Shown here: piece after piece, positions 24,022-37,000 of the stretch
Numbering within the stretch: the stretch's first letter is position 1
How the letters are laid out: every line of letters begins with the position of its first letter
DNA from: Xenopus tropicalis
Taxonomy: Eukaryota; Chordata; Amphibia; Anura; Pipidae
Reading direction: 5' to 3'
NCBI RefSeq assembly: GCF_000004195.4
Contig: NC_030683.2
Span: 2,398,772 to 2,462,771 of the forward strand
DNA length: 64,000 nucleotides
Notes under the pieces: generated by a model
Seen by the model: only the letters and a program-made list of their open reading frames with translations
Database searches by the model: none
What the model was told of the DNA's origin: nothing
Translations under genes and position numbers: made by a program

Positions 24022-25860
24022 GTTACATAGTTACATATAGTTACATAGTTACATAGGGTTGAAAAAAGACCTGTGTCCATCAAGTTCAACCCATCCAAGT
24101 AAACCCAGCACACCTAACCCACACCTACCAATCTATACTCACATACATAAACTATAAATACAACCACTAGTACTAACTGTAGATATTAGTATCACAATAG
24201 CCTTGGATATTCTGATTGATCAAGAACTCATCCAGGCCCCTCTTAAAGGCATTAACAGAATCTGCCATTACCACATCACTAGGAAGGGCATTCCATAACC
24301 TCACTGCCCTCACCGTGAAAAACCACCTACGCTGCTTCAAATGGAAGCTCCGTTCCTCTAATCTAAAGGGGTGACCTCTGGTGCGTTGATTGTTTTTATG
24401 GGAAAAAAGAACATCCCCCAACTGCCTATAATCCCCTCTAATGTACTTGTACAGAGTAATCATGTCCCCTCGCAAGCGCCTCTTTTCCAGAGAAAACAAC
24501 CCAACCTCGACAGTCTAACCTCATAGTTTAAATCTTCCATCCCCTTAACCAGTTTAGTTGCACGTCTCTGCACTCTCTCCAGCTCATTAATATCCTTCTT
24601 AAGGACTGGAGCCCAAAACTGCACTGCATACTCAAGGTGAGGCCTTACCAGGGACCTATAAAGGGGCAAAATTATGTTCTCATCCCTTGAGTCAATGCCC
24701 TTTTTTATACAAGACAGCACTTTATTGCTTTAGTAGCCACAGAATGACACTGCCTGGAATTAGACAACTTGTTATCAACAAAAACCCCTAGATCCTTCTC
24801 CATTAAGGAAACCCCCAACACACTACCATTCAGTAGATAGTTTGCGTTATATTATTTCTACCAAAGTGCATAACTTTGCACTTATCAACATTGAACCTCA
24901 TTTTCCAGTTTGCTGCCCAGTTATCTAATTTTGTCAAATCGCTCTGCAAAGCGGCAGCATCCTGCATGGAACTTATAGTTTTGCACAATTTAGTGTCATC
25001 AGCAAAAATAGAAACAATACTGTCTATGCCCACCTCCAGGTCATTAATAAACAAGTTAAACAGCAAAGGCCCAAGGACTGACCCCTGCGGTACTCCACTA
25101 ACCACACTGGTCCAATTAGAAAATGTTCCATTTACAACCACTCTTTGTACTCTATCCTTCAGCCAGTTCTCTATCCAATTACAAATATTATGTTCTAGGC
25201 CAATATTCCTTAATTTGATCATTAACCTTCTGTGAGGTACTGTATCAAACGCTTTAGCAAAGTCCAAGTAGATGACATCAACTGCCATTCCAGCATCAAG
25301 GTTCCTACTCACTCCTCATAAAAGGCAACTAAATTAGTCTGGCAAGATCTGTTACGCATAAAACCATGCTGGCACAAACTAATAGTATTGTGAACTGCAA
25401 TGTATTCAAGTACCCTATCCCTTATTACCCCTTCCAAAAGTTTTCCTACTACTGATGTCAGACTAACAGGCCTATAGTTTTCAGGCTGAGAACGGGATCC
25501 CTTTTTAAATAACGGCACCACATTAGCAATCCGCCAGTCTCTTGGCACCATGCCAGACCTCAATGAATCCTGAAAAATTAAGTGAAGAGGTTTGGCAATC
25601 ACAGCGCTCAGCTCATTTAATACCCTGGGATGAATCCCATCCGGCCCTGGACCTTTGTTTACCTTTACATGTTCAAGTCTCTTTTGAATTTCCTCCCGAG
25701 TGACCCATGCGTCAGTAGCTAAATTACTAGAACTGGGCATATTACAAGGGAAGCCTTCATTATCTGGCTCCTCAGATGTATAGACAGATGAAAAATAAGA
25801 GTTCAAAATTTCAGCTTTTTCCCCGTTTTCATCAACCAACGTACCCCCCCGTGATAATAA
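24022..25860 (-). mobile_element. CR1-type LINE, 5'-truncated, inserted in repeat unit 2
   Basis: The element lies on the minus strand. Its 3' end, at the left, is a tandem ACATAGTTACATA tail followed by GGGTTGAAAAAAGACC, the usual CR1/L2-type end. Other units show the empty site: GAGGTTATGTGGCTTTAAAT at 20841 is here split between GAGGTTA and GCTTTAAATT. Length is about 1.84 kb, so the 5' end with the endonuclease is missing. Confidence 0.92.
24173..25839 (-). pseudogene. CR1-type reverse transcriptase, frameshifted
   Basis: Read on the minus strand, the frame at 25839-25309 gives GPGPDGIHPRVLNE and ENYRPVSLTSVVGKLLEGVI. A frame change near 25310 leads to 25312-24830, which carries YLDFAKAFDTVPHRRL, SGVPQGSVLGPLLFNLFIND and the catalytic FADDTKL box, then NVDKCKVMHFG. 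Two further frames (24720-24460 and 24499-24173) give the CR1-type C-terminal tail, ending with RAVRLWNALPSDVV. The RT core itself is intact across 160 residues, but stops and shifts before and after it make the whole a pseudogene. The lost 5' part would have held the endonuclease. Confidence 0.92.
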
Positions 25861-28800
25861 AGCTTTAAATTGACTGTAAGGCTCTCGCCTATCACATTTG
25901 AATTGTGAGAGTGCTGTCTGAATGAGCAGTCTCAGGGAGGATATTTGATGTGAATGCTGTCATGGGAAAACGTTTGGTTTTTTTTCAAAATGCATCTGTT
26001 AATGGCACATTGAAAGTTCGTTTTTCCAAAGAGAAAACAAATATATTTTTTTATTTTGGAGCTTGACGTGAGGCCCTGCTTTTCTTCTTGCTGCTAACTT
26101 GAAATGCTTTGGCTGGGGGAGAGGGATTGGAAGTGTATGGACTCAATGGGGGGAAACTCACAAAGGTGGAGAGAGACCTTTTCTGAGGTAAAAGTAGTAG
26201 AAAAACTGGTGGAAAACACTTTCTCCATATTCACAAACAGAAATACACCTAAATTTCGACTCAACCGCCACGTTTCGGTTTGTGGTGAAAGAAAGACCGT
26301 TTACAGACACTTTTGTGAATTTGACTTTTAAACAACATTTCTCCGCCATTTTTAAAATGGAGTAAAGCTCAGTGTAGCCCTGTCAGATAAATTCTAAGCT
26401 CTTCTGTTTTGCTTTGTTTCACCCAGTCTCCATTTCACACCCCTGGTAGGAGCCCCATTGGGGGGTCATTAACGTATTAATGGAGATTAATAGGCAATTT
26501 TCCGTCTAACCCTAGAACAATAGGTGCAAAAAGCCTCATTAACATTAAAGTAAAACACTGATTAAACAAAAAGATTAATTTATATCTTATATATAAAAAA
26601 GTTTTTACCTCACATTTGCCTTGTTATGATAGCTTTAGCTTAATGAATGAGGCAATAATAACATTTTGAGTGAATATATTGTATACATTTTTATTTAAAT
26701 GAAAAGTACATATTTAGTTTTAGCAGCAGCGCCTCCTCCTTTAGCTCTGTCCCTTCTGCTCCCAGCAGCCATCTTGGGGATCAGCAAACAGCCCAGTACA
26801 CTGGCACCCAAACTGGGATATTGGGGTATGGGGTTGGAGTTGCCAATAGGGCATTGGATAAAAACCCGGTGGGCCCTAGTCCTGTTGGACCTTATTTCAC
26901 CGGGCATGTGGGTGTGTGGGCCGGATTGCTGCTGGCGGGGGAGCATTTTCATGAGATTAGTCGTCTGCGGTAGCTCAGACTTACCAGCAGCAACTAATCT
27001 CCTAGTGTGCCATTACACTAAATCTGAGCAGGTAAAAGGGCAGTTAAGAGAATGCATGGGTCATGTGATAGGTTGCCTTCAGGGGCTAGAGGGGGTACAA
27101 CTGTACCGGGCCCTGTGAAATCTTCTTTCTTAGAGGGGCCCTGTCGCGGCGCAAAAGTTACGTAACTTCTGCAGAAACTGCTTAGAAAGCTACGTAACTT
27201 GCCTAGAGACTCAGCTCACAATTATATCATCATATTAAGTACATGCAATAAACTCCAGCTCTTCCATAAGCTCCATGCATTTGCCTGCACATCACCACCT
27301 TGCTCCTACAGTGATGCTAAAATTCTGGGGGAAATGCAACGTTGCGGGGAGAACAAACATCATGATTGTATTTGAAATTGCACTTGTGGATGTACATTAT
27401 ATGACAGTGCTGATTTCTCTCAGGTTCAGCTGCTATCAATGCCATACTGTCTGCTGACTCCGCCTCCCGGAAACAGGAAATTCAGGCCTGGGACGGGGAA
27501 GTGAGGCAGGTTTCCATGCGTTCAACCTCCAGCAGCTTGAGTACCCCTTATCCCACCTCAGTAACAGTCAGCACCCCCTTTCACTATCATGTTACAGATC
27601 CCCCTCTGATACAGTTGCCTTGTTTGTGTAAACACAACCCACATTCTGGTCTCTGTCTCTCATACCCTTCCCCTACTCATTCTCATGTTCTGTCATTGTC
27701 TTTCTCACTCTCTTTCCTGGGACATTTTCTCACAGCGGATGGAAGAGCAGTGTCTGTGATTTGTGGGAGAATTTGGGGCTCAATATGACAGGTGGCAGCG
27801 CCATCCTCTATGGAAAACAATGTAGAGATGAAAAACAGCAGCACTCCGGTTATGTTGAAAAAATGTGACTTTTACTCAAGTGCACAAGGCAATGTTTCGG
27901 GCTTCAACCCAGCCCTTTATCAAGCCTAATAGTACAAATACAAACAAGTGTTATATACCCACAGGAAGAGGAGGGACTATCACTCCAGCCCTCCATTTAA
28001 ACCAAAGTGTTCAGTGTACACATTTTTAACTTACACAAATCAATTTTTTTAATTAAAGCAACGTTTATATAGTGTGTAGCCCCGGGGGCAGCCATTCCCA
28101 GTGTCAGACTGGGAGCCCAGGGGCCCACCCCTTAGACAATGGGCCCACTTGCCATTATGCGGTGGGAGCAATGACCCCCTCTGCCAATGTCTTCTGCCCC
28201 ACCCCATGCTAGCATCTTTTTCCTGCCTGAGTCTTCCCTCTCTAGCCACTCTGCTACTTGTGAGTGGGGAGAGAAGACTTTACAGCTATAGAGGAAGCAG
28301 TCCCTGTGATCCAGGCCCCCCCTGTTCCCTAGGCCCCTCTGCGACTATGGGGTTTGCACCACTGGACTTATAATAAGATCCAATTGATGTAGGAGAATAT
28401 ACATAATAGCAGTAAAAATGGACAATAAAGGAGGTTTAGAAATAGGTAACACAGGAAAATTCTTTGGGTACATTTTATACAATTTTTTTTGTTAAAAAAG
28501 ATTATACAAAAATGTGTGCAAGTCGGGGCAGTAAGATGGAAGAGAACTGCGTCCCTGGGTGACGCCTGGAAAAATAAAGCGCTATTGGCAATTTTAGTGA
28601 ATGAAGAAGGGCGTTAGTCTTAAGTCTTTGAGGGATATGGCAGGGTTCCCTTTAGAATCTCACAATTATAATTTGTACAAAAAACAAATAGTTTTGCTCG
28701 GGTTCATACTTTATTTCCCATATGTCCTGCAATCACTAGCATTGGCTGCATAACCGGATTTATTTTGTGCCACTAGCCCACCACTTTGCCTGCTTGGCTA

Positions 28801-28863
28801 ATGATTAAATCCATGTTAGCCATTCCTTTCTCACAAGACATTATACGGTTCAGAGGTTTCTTT

Positions 28864-30538
28864 ATTTAACACAATAATTATGCAAGTAAACAAATGGTTT
28901 GTACTGTTTCTGTCAATAAAATCATTCATTAGCATCATCTTTAGCCAATAGAATGATTGTTATTGGAGCCAGACTGTGCTGGCTTTGCGCCAGGAATGGC
29001 ATTGTGATGTCATCACTATCTAAACTGCCAGGGATCCTGTGTAGAGGATTCAGGCTTTGTTGCCATGGCAATGAACATTGTGATGTCATAGCTAGTCGGG
29101 TTGTTTACATGGATTCACTACCCGGTCAGTGTCACTTGCTGATTTGTCACCGTTGAAGTCGCATTGCGTCTTTTTCGGTGCAAAAAAGTTTTTCGACTAA
29201 TTCAACTTATTTCAAATTCTGTAAGTGCAAAGACTATTTTTGTTTTCATTAATTGCAAATGTCATTAATTGTTTATATTGGATTTATTTAACGAGGGAAT
29301 ATGTTGTCAGGTTGGACACTATAGGCCTGTAAATGTGAAGCCTTTGGCTGCTGTTTAACTGTAACTCCCAGTATCCCTGGTGCCTTTTGTACAGTTCCAT
29401 CAGCCTTAAATCTGTTGCCTAGTTATAAATGTATATTTACAGTATAGGTCATTGGGATGTTGTTTATCTTGATAAAACTGTGAATAAAGGGAAAATATTG
29501 CCAAAATGACAATGATAGTAAAAGCTTCAGATCATGGAAATAATTAACAGTAAATGAATAACGTCTAAATACGATCAGTTGAACATTCGGTGCTGTTTCT
29601 GAAATAATCTCGTTGCCCCTCACTATCCCCCTCTCTGCAATCTGCCACTTTCCCTGCAGGAGTAGCTGCCACCTTTATGGGAAAAATACCGGCCTTCCTA
29701 TACTTTTAGCTTTTTCCTATTAATAACATTGGCATGAAGCAGTCCGGTAACATACTGGCCAATTGGCAACCCCATGCAGGAGTCAGATTGGGACAGGCCT
29801 AGAGCTGGCCATACACATTAAGCCAAGTCACAAAATGATTGTCCAACTGCATTCTGGGCCAAACCAAACTGGTCCAGTTATTAACCCCCGGCCGGCCAAT
29901 AATCAGACCATAATGGCAGCCTATGCAGGTCAAGGAGCCAATTTGGCAGCTTTTTGCTGCTTGGTACTAATACATGATTGTATCTACCATATAAATGATT
30001 TTACACTGGGAGTAAATTACAATCCTAATCAATTACACATAACACCAAAAGTACATAAACCATTTGTATTGTTTAATGATGTATAAAAATAGGGTTGGCA
30101 TCTTTTTTCACATTTACACCAGCCTTCAGGTTGGGGGAGCAGCTGGGGCGTCACATGGGGTGGGGCAATAGGTGAAGTGGGTGGGGAAATGGGCGGAGTG
30201 AGCAGGGAAATGGGTGGAGTATAGGCAGGTCTGTACTTATAAGGGGTAATCCATCAGCGGAGAGGGTCAGGGAAGGGGGGATTCATAGGGTATTACATGT
30301 AACGTATATATTGCCAGTACATTTGTAATTCCGGCCCTAGCTGGGGATTTACTGGCTGGGGGGGTGACTGTAATTAAAAATACAAAATAGGGAATGAGTA
30401 GGGGGGCTTATTCACTAATAATATATTGTGCTCAGCATTAAGCCTGTTCCTTTGATCGTAGTAATAAAAGGTGAACACAAACCCTGATATCATTTAACTT
30501 TATTTCATTATTATTTCTTATTTAAGATTAACTCAGAA
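28864..30538 (+). promoter_or_regulatory. Upstream region of the modular gene, with possible non-coding first exon
   Basis: Unique DNA begins here. Just before the first coding exon there is a candidate splice acceptor (pyrimidine-rich TTTCTTATTTAAG ending at 30526), leaving 12 nt of untranslated leader before the ATG at 30539. A candidate donor, TTCT followed by GTAAGTG at 29221, could close a non-coding first exon in about 29100-29220. No convincing TATA box or CpG island is seen, so the transcription start is unknown. Confidence 0.35.
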
Positions 30539-30932
30539 ATGAGTGAAAGAATGCGAAAATTCTTTAAAAATATCTTTGGACAAAATAACCAGGTGAGGCT
30601 GAAACTTTCCTTTTCCTGTAATATATATTTTTAAATAATTGAGTTTTTTGACGATTTTTTTCTTTTACACATTTGATTTTGATAAATAAGGCTCTAAGTG
30701 AATAAACTGGAATATTGACTCTGTGCCCTGTCTGCAGTTTGGGAATCTCTTTTTCTTCTGTATTTTGCACTTACTTTCCTTTTTGATTATATAAACCAAA
30801 AATTCTTAATGTTATCTTGTAATTTATCTCTCCCCAAAGGATAACATCCATATCAACGATGTTACACCTGATCAGCCTAAAGGTGAGAAAAACGCACCAA
30901 GTGCAGAATCTTTCTCTCTATATTTCTCTATC

Positions 30933-30964
<32 letters not shown>

Positions 30965-31029
30965 CTATCCATCATTGTTCTATTTATCTATCTATCATCG
31001 TTCTATTTATCTATCTATCATCGTTCTAT

Positions 31030-31076
<47 letters not shown>

Positions 31077-34000
31077 AACATATTAAATATATTATAGAAT
31101 GGGCTTTCCGTTCTACTGTTTCTACTAATTCTTATAAATAAATAAATAAATAAATGCTGTGAGTTTGAAACGCCTCTATTTTGCACTATAGAAAAATCTG
31201 GAAGATTCAAAAAACTCCGAAAAAGAATATCAAGACTTTTTGGATGTCGGAGGGTAAGGCTGTGTCTCCTATCACAGTAACAAGGGAATAGAGAGGGCAG
31301 AACCTGATTGGCTGATTTGGAGGGGGGTGATTTATCAACACTCGATTTTTTTTCTCAAATTGAAGTTTTTTGCACTTGAAAAGACTCGAATGACTGGTAT
31401 TTATTAGGTGCAAAAAGCCACAAAAACCTCAATGAAAAATTCACCAACCGCCTTCAACATTTTAATTTCAAATCTTTTTATTTCATACTGTTTTTTACAT
31501 ATTATTTTGCCCCAGTTTCTATTTCATTTTCTCCTAAAATGCTTCTGACTTTGGCTCGTTCCCCCTATAGCCCTGCTGTAGCGATATTGCAGAGGAACCT
31601 GAACTTCCCTATGAAGAGGCAAAAGAAGAAATGAAGCCGTACACTCCAAGTAAGGATTTTAGGGAGAATAAAGAACAAATAGGATCAATTTATCATTGTG
31701 TCCCCAGAGGCTCCATATCCAGCCCAATTATATCCAATCACTGACATGCTAATGAATTCTAAATACTGTACTTGCTACTGAGTAAGGGATTGGGCTGCTC
31801 TTTGCTAATATACAGGTATGGGATCTGTTATCTATGACTCCAAATTACGTAAATACCCTTATCTGGAGAACACAAGGTTCTGACCATTCGGGATAATGGG
31901 TCCCATACCTGTACAGATTTCTTATTCAGGGAAATAATCCCGTTACTAGAATCCAACAAGCATTGTGATCCATTGACAAAGGACCTTGGTCTCACGCTAT
32001 TGGCTAACAGGAACAAACAGTACTGGGATGCACTGGGCACGCCCACAGCAGCTACACCCCAATATTCCCATAGTTTGTAAATAGATTCCATAATATCAAA
32101 ATGGTGGATATTTTATATACTGTTTGTTTTGTTTTTTCCCCCAGTTTCTTTTAAGAAATGCTGTGAGAAGATCAAGATGCGTGTGGTGAGTTTTGGGTCT
32201 TGTTTGGGGGGGCCCCTATGGAATGGCAAGTAATTGAAAGTAATTGTCAGCCCCGCCTCTATGCCTAAGGCCTAAGGAATAGGGGCGGGGCAGGCAATAT
32301 ATGATTGACAGCTGGGATTTATAATCACCTTTATAATGGGTATGGGTATGGTGATAAAAAGGAGTTTGGGTTTCATGTTTCATTTGAATAGGACTTTTAT
32401 CATACAGCTTGTTATGTCTGGGTGACAGGGCTCCTTTAAGATGATCTGTTTTTTGCCCTTGTTATAGGATTTGGATAGCTACTTTGCATCTTCGGCTGAG
32501 TATTCTACGGAATATCCTGAAGCCTTTGAGCTCGAAATGAAGCCGTACACTCCAAGTAAGGATTTTAGGGAGAATAAAGAACAAATAGGATCAATTAATC
32601 ATTGTGTCCCCAGAGGCTCCATATCCAGCCCAATTATATCCAATCACTGACATGCTAATGAATTCTAAATACTGTACTTGCTACTGAGTAAGGGATTGGT
32701 CTGCTCTTTGCTAATATACAGGTATGGGATCTGTTATCTGGACACAGATATCCAGAGAGCTCCGAATTACGGAAAGGCCATCTCCTATAGACTCCATTTT
32801 AATCAAATAATTCAGATTTTTGAAAACGATTTCTTTTTTCTCTGTAATAATAAAACAGTACATGTACTTGATCCCAACTAAGATATAATTACCCCTTATT
32901 GGGGCAGAACAGCCCTATTGGGTTTATTTAATGGTTAAATGATTCCCTTTTCTCTGTAATAATAAAACAGTACCTGTACTTGATCTCAACTAAGATATAA
33001 TTACCCCTTATTGGGGCAGAACAGCCCTATTGGGTTTATTTAATGGTTAAATGATTCCCTTTTCTCTGTAATAATAAAACAGTACCTGTACTTGATCCCA
33101 ACTAAGATATAATTACCCCTTATTGGGGCAGAACAGCCCTATTGGGTTTATTTAATGGTTAAATGATTCCCTTTTCTCTGTAATAATAAAACAGTACCTG
33201 TACTTGATCTCAACTAAGATATAATTACCCCTTATTGGGGCAGAACAGCCCTATTGGGTTTATTTAATGGTTAAATGATTCCCTTTTCTCTGTAATAATA
33301 AAACAGTACCTGTACTTGATCCCAACTAAGATATAATTACCCCTTATTGGGGCAGAACAGCCCTATTGGGTTTATTTAATGGTTAAATGATTCCCTTTTC
33401 TCTGTAATAATAAAACAGTACCTGTACTTGATCCCAACTAAGATATAATTACCCCTTATTGGGGCAGAACAGCCCTATTGGGTTTATTTAATGGTTAAAT
33501 GATTCCCTTTTCTCTGTAATAATAAAACAGTACCTGTACTTGATCTCAACTAAGATATAATTACCCCTTATTGGGGCAGAACAGCCCTATTGGGTTTATT
33601 TAATGGTTAAATGATTCCCTTTTCTCTGTAATAATAAAACAGAACCTTGTACAGTACTTGGTCTCAACTATGATAAAATGACTTAATGACTCCAAATTAC
33701 GTAAAAACCCTTATCTGGAGAACACAAGGTTCTGAGCATTCTGGATAATGGGTCCCATACCTGTACAGATTTCTTATTCAGGGAAATAATCCCCTTAATA
33801 GAATCCAAAAAGCATTGTGGTCCATTGACAAAGGATCTTGGTCTCACACTATTGGCTAACAGGAACAAACAGTACTGGGATGCACTGGGCACGCCCACAG
33901 CAGCTACACCCCAATATTCCCATAGTTTGTAAATAGATTCCATAATATCAAAATGGTGGATATTTTATATACTGTTTGTTTTGTTTTTCCCCCAGTTTCT

Positions 34001-37000
34001 TTTAAGAAATGCTGTGAGAAGATCAAGATGCGTGTGGTGAGTTTTGGGTCTTGTTTGGGGGGGCCCCTATGGAATGGCAAGTAATTGAAAGTAATTGTCA
34101 GCCCCGCCTCCATGCCTAAGGCCTAAGGAATAGAGGCGGGGCAGGCAATATATGATTGACAGCTGGGATTTATAATCACCTTTATAATGGGTATGGGTAT
34201 GGTGATAAAAAGGAGTTTGGGTTTCATGTTTCATTTGAATAGGACTTTTATCATACAGCTTGTTATGTCTGGGTGACAGGGCTCCTTTAAGATGATCTGT
34301 TTTTTGCCCTTGTTATAGGATTGGGACAGCTACTTTGCACCTTGGGCTGAGTATTCTACGGAATATCCTGAAGCCTTTGAGCGTGAAGAGGAGCAGCGAG
34401 AGCTATTTAAGCCGCTCACTCCAGGTAAGGATCGTTAGGAACTGGAGTCTCTGATCATAACGGCAAATATGACCCATAACCCCATTTAATTATGGAAGAG
34501 GGAGATTTATCAACGTTCAAGATTGATTTTTTTTCACGATTTGAGTTTTTAAGAGCTCAAAATTAACAATTTGAGTTATGGGTCAACACTCTAATGTCTG
34601 GTATTTATTAAGGGAAAATCTTCACCAACTAAAACCTTGTGAGTTTCTAAACTAACTAAACCAAGACTAAAACTAAAAAGTCTCCCAAAGGGTCTTTCCA
34701 TTTGCCCAATCATTTAATCTGTACAGTCTCTAATGGTGTTTGGTACAAACTAGTAGCTAAACCATTATTTGTCCCCCCCAGATTACTGTTTGACACAAAC
34801 CGAAGATGAAGATGATGAACGGGAGCCACTGGTGAGTTTGTTGTAAATAGGTTGCCATTAGCCATTTCTTGTAGTAAACTGTTCCAAACTAGTTGTTTAC
34901 AGGGCAGGGAAATTGCCTTTTTCAAGGTCAGAGACCAGCAAGATACGGGATAGGGTACATTATCTGTCAGTCATTATACTAAGCCTTAGAGCTACGTATA
35001 GGGAGTCTCAGTGGCGCTACTTACTGCCAACTAATACACTCGTTATCACAGCCTTAGGGAACTTGAATTCTTAACTTGCTACTCATGAAATGAGCTTTGT
35101 GTTACAAATCCACTGTCAACTGAGATTTTACTACTCTCACGGTTATAAAATAGCGCACTTCTTGCATTGAGTTTTGTATTATTTTTACCCCAGGTTCTTA
35201 ACGTTCTCTTTTGTACTACTATAGGGCTGTAGCAGCGACATCCCACCTATTGGCTCCCAGGACAGCGATGAAGTCGGACCCTATGACAGTCTGATTAAGT
35301 GGTTTAAAATAGAGGTGGAGGATGCGCTAAATAGAATATTTGATGCAGGTAAGGTTTGTAAAGGGTCAAACTTGGCAAAATCAATGCTACTGGCCAAACC
35401 GAATCCTTAAATCATGTGATGTTTTGTCACATAAACACAAAAGTTGAAATTTTTTAGTGCAGTTCTCTTTAACCCTCCCTTATTTGCAGTCAGTTCGGGA
35501 TTTAGCCAAATCTTTTACAAAGGATTTGGGGGGGATCAGTCGAACTCTAAAATAGTGGATTCGGTGCATCCCTAATTAGAAGTGAGCAGGGGGTGTGGTT
35601 TTGTGGAAAAAGGGGCTTGGCTTGGTCAGGAATGGCTGCTTGAATATTACCACTAACAACGGGCCAGGCTCTACCTTTAGCGGCAATAGCCTCCTACATT
35701 TTTCTTCTATTTTCTTTAAACAATAAGACAGGTTTACATTTGCCCAATCTGTATGTCTGTACAGTAATGGTGTTTGATACAAACTAGTAGCTAAACCATT
35801 ATTTGTTTCCCCCCCCCCAGATCCTCCTACGATGCAAATGGAAATTGAAGATATTGAATTGGAGCCACTGGTAAGTTCCTTGTTTGGGAGGGATAGTAAA
35901 ATCAGTAACTTGGCTTTTCCTATGTGACAATGCTACATGACAGGGTACATTATCTGTCAGTCATTATACGAAGTTTCACTGTAAACTATGGTTTTATTAT
36001 TCCCCTGGTTCTAAAATATTGCATTGATTTTTATTTTATTTTATTGTTACTACTTAACATTCTCTTTTGTACTTCCCCTACTACTATAGGGCTGTAGCAG
36101 CGACATCCCACCTATTGGCTCCCAGGACAGCGATGAAGTTGGACCCTATGACAGTCTGATAAAGTGGTTTAAAATAGAGGTGGAGGATGCTTTAAATAGA
36201 ATATTTGCTCCAGGTAAGGTTTGTAAGGGGTAGGACCTTCTGCTCCAAAATAGCAAATATGACCCTTACCCCATTTATACAAATATAAATCGTACCGCAA
36301 ATTCGAGTTTTTTAAAAGCCCAACTGAGAAAAGATCAAACTTGACCATTTGACTGTAAGGAACCCCCTACCCAATCATTTTATCAGTACGGTTCCTATTG
36401 GCTTCCTATTAGCTACAAACTGATTAAGTTCAGTAGTTTAACCATTACTTTTCTTTCCCCCAGCTGTCAGAACGCATTGCTGGATGGAAGATGAAGATTC
36501 TACCTCACAGGTGAGGCCACAGGGCCCAGGGACAGAATTTGAAAAAGACTTTTGTATCTGTGGATTTGTTCATTTCTAATCATTTTATATTATACAGCAT
36601 TGTGTTAAATGAATGTAATTCCTGCACCCGTTCCCAGTTTGGCTTTAAAGGTTCCTAAGATTCCCCTTTTTCTGCTTCTCATTGCTACAGGATTCTGGTA
36701 GCAGCTTTGCTTCTACCGCTGATAGTTCCTTGGTACAGGAGGTACCTGTACCCTTTATATTGGATGACAGTGATAGAGAATCGATCGACCAAGAGGAGGT
36801 ACCTGTACCCTTTATATTGGATGACAGTGATAGAGAATCGATCGACCAAGAGGAGGTACCTGTACCCTTTATATTGGATGACAGTGATAGAGAATCGATC
36901 GACCAAGAGGAGGTACCTGTACCCTTTATACTGGATGACAGTGATAAAGAATCGATCGACCAAGAGGAGGTACTTAGGCCGATCCCTCCAGGTAATGTTT

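Larger units (their letters stand above)
23977..28863 (+). repeat. Large composite repeat, unit 2 (interrupted by CR1 LINE)
   Basis: Begins GCATTCTATGGCAATTGGCA. It is split at 24022-25860 by a CR1 LINE and then continues through the same blocks as unit 1, but in the short form at the TTACGTAA region, with a type-2 tail (27209 onward, including TGCACAAGGCAATGTTTCGG near 27880 and CCCAGTGTCAGACTGGGAGC at 28097). It ends in an A segment that breaks off at about 28863, where unique gene-bearing DNA starts. Confidence 0.92.
31629..34382 (+). repeat. Head-to-tail duplication of a two-exon module (exons 5-6 and 7-8)
   Basis: The stretch from GAAATGAAGCCGTACACTCC at 31629 to 32534 is repeated directly from 32535 to about 34382. 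Both copies contain the same 41-nt exon, the same following intron and the YSTEYPEAFE exon. They differ mainly in the first intron, where the second copy has an expanded tandem repeat (1.85 kb against 0.91 kb). High intron identity implies a recent duplication. Confidence 0.93.
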
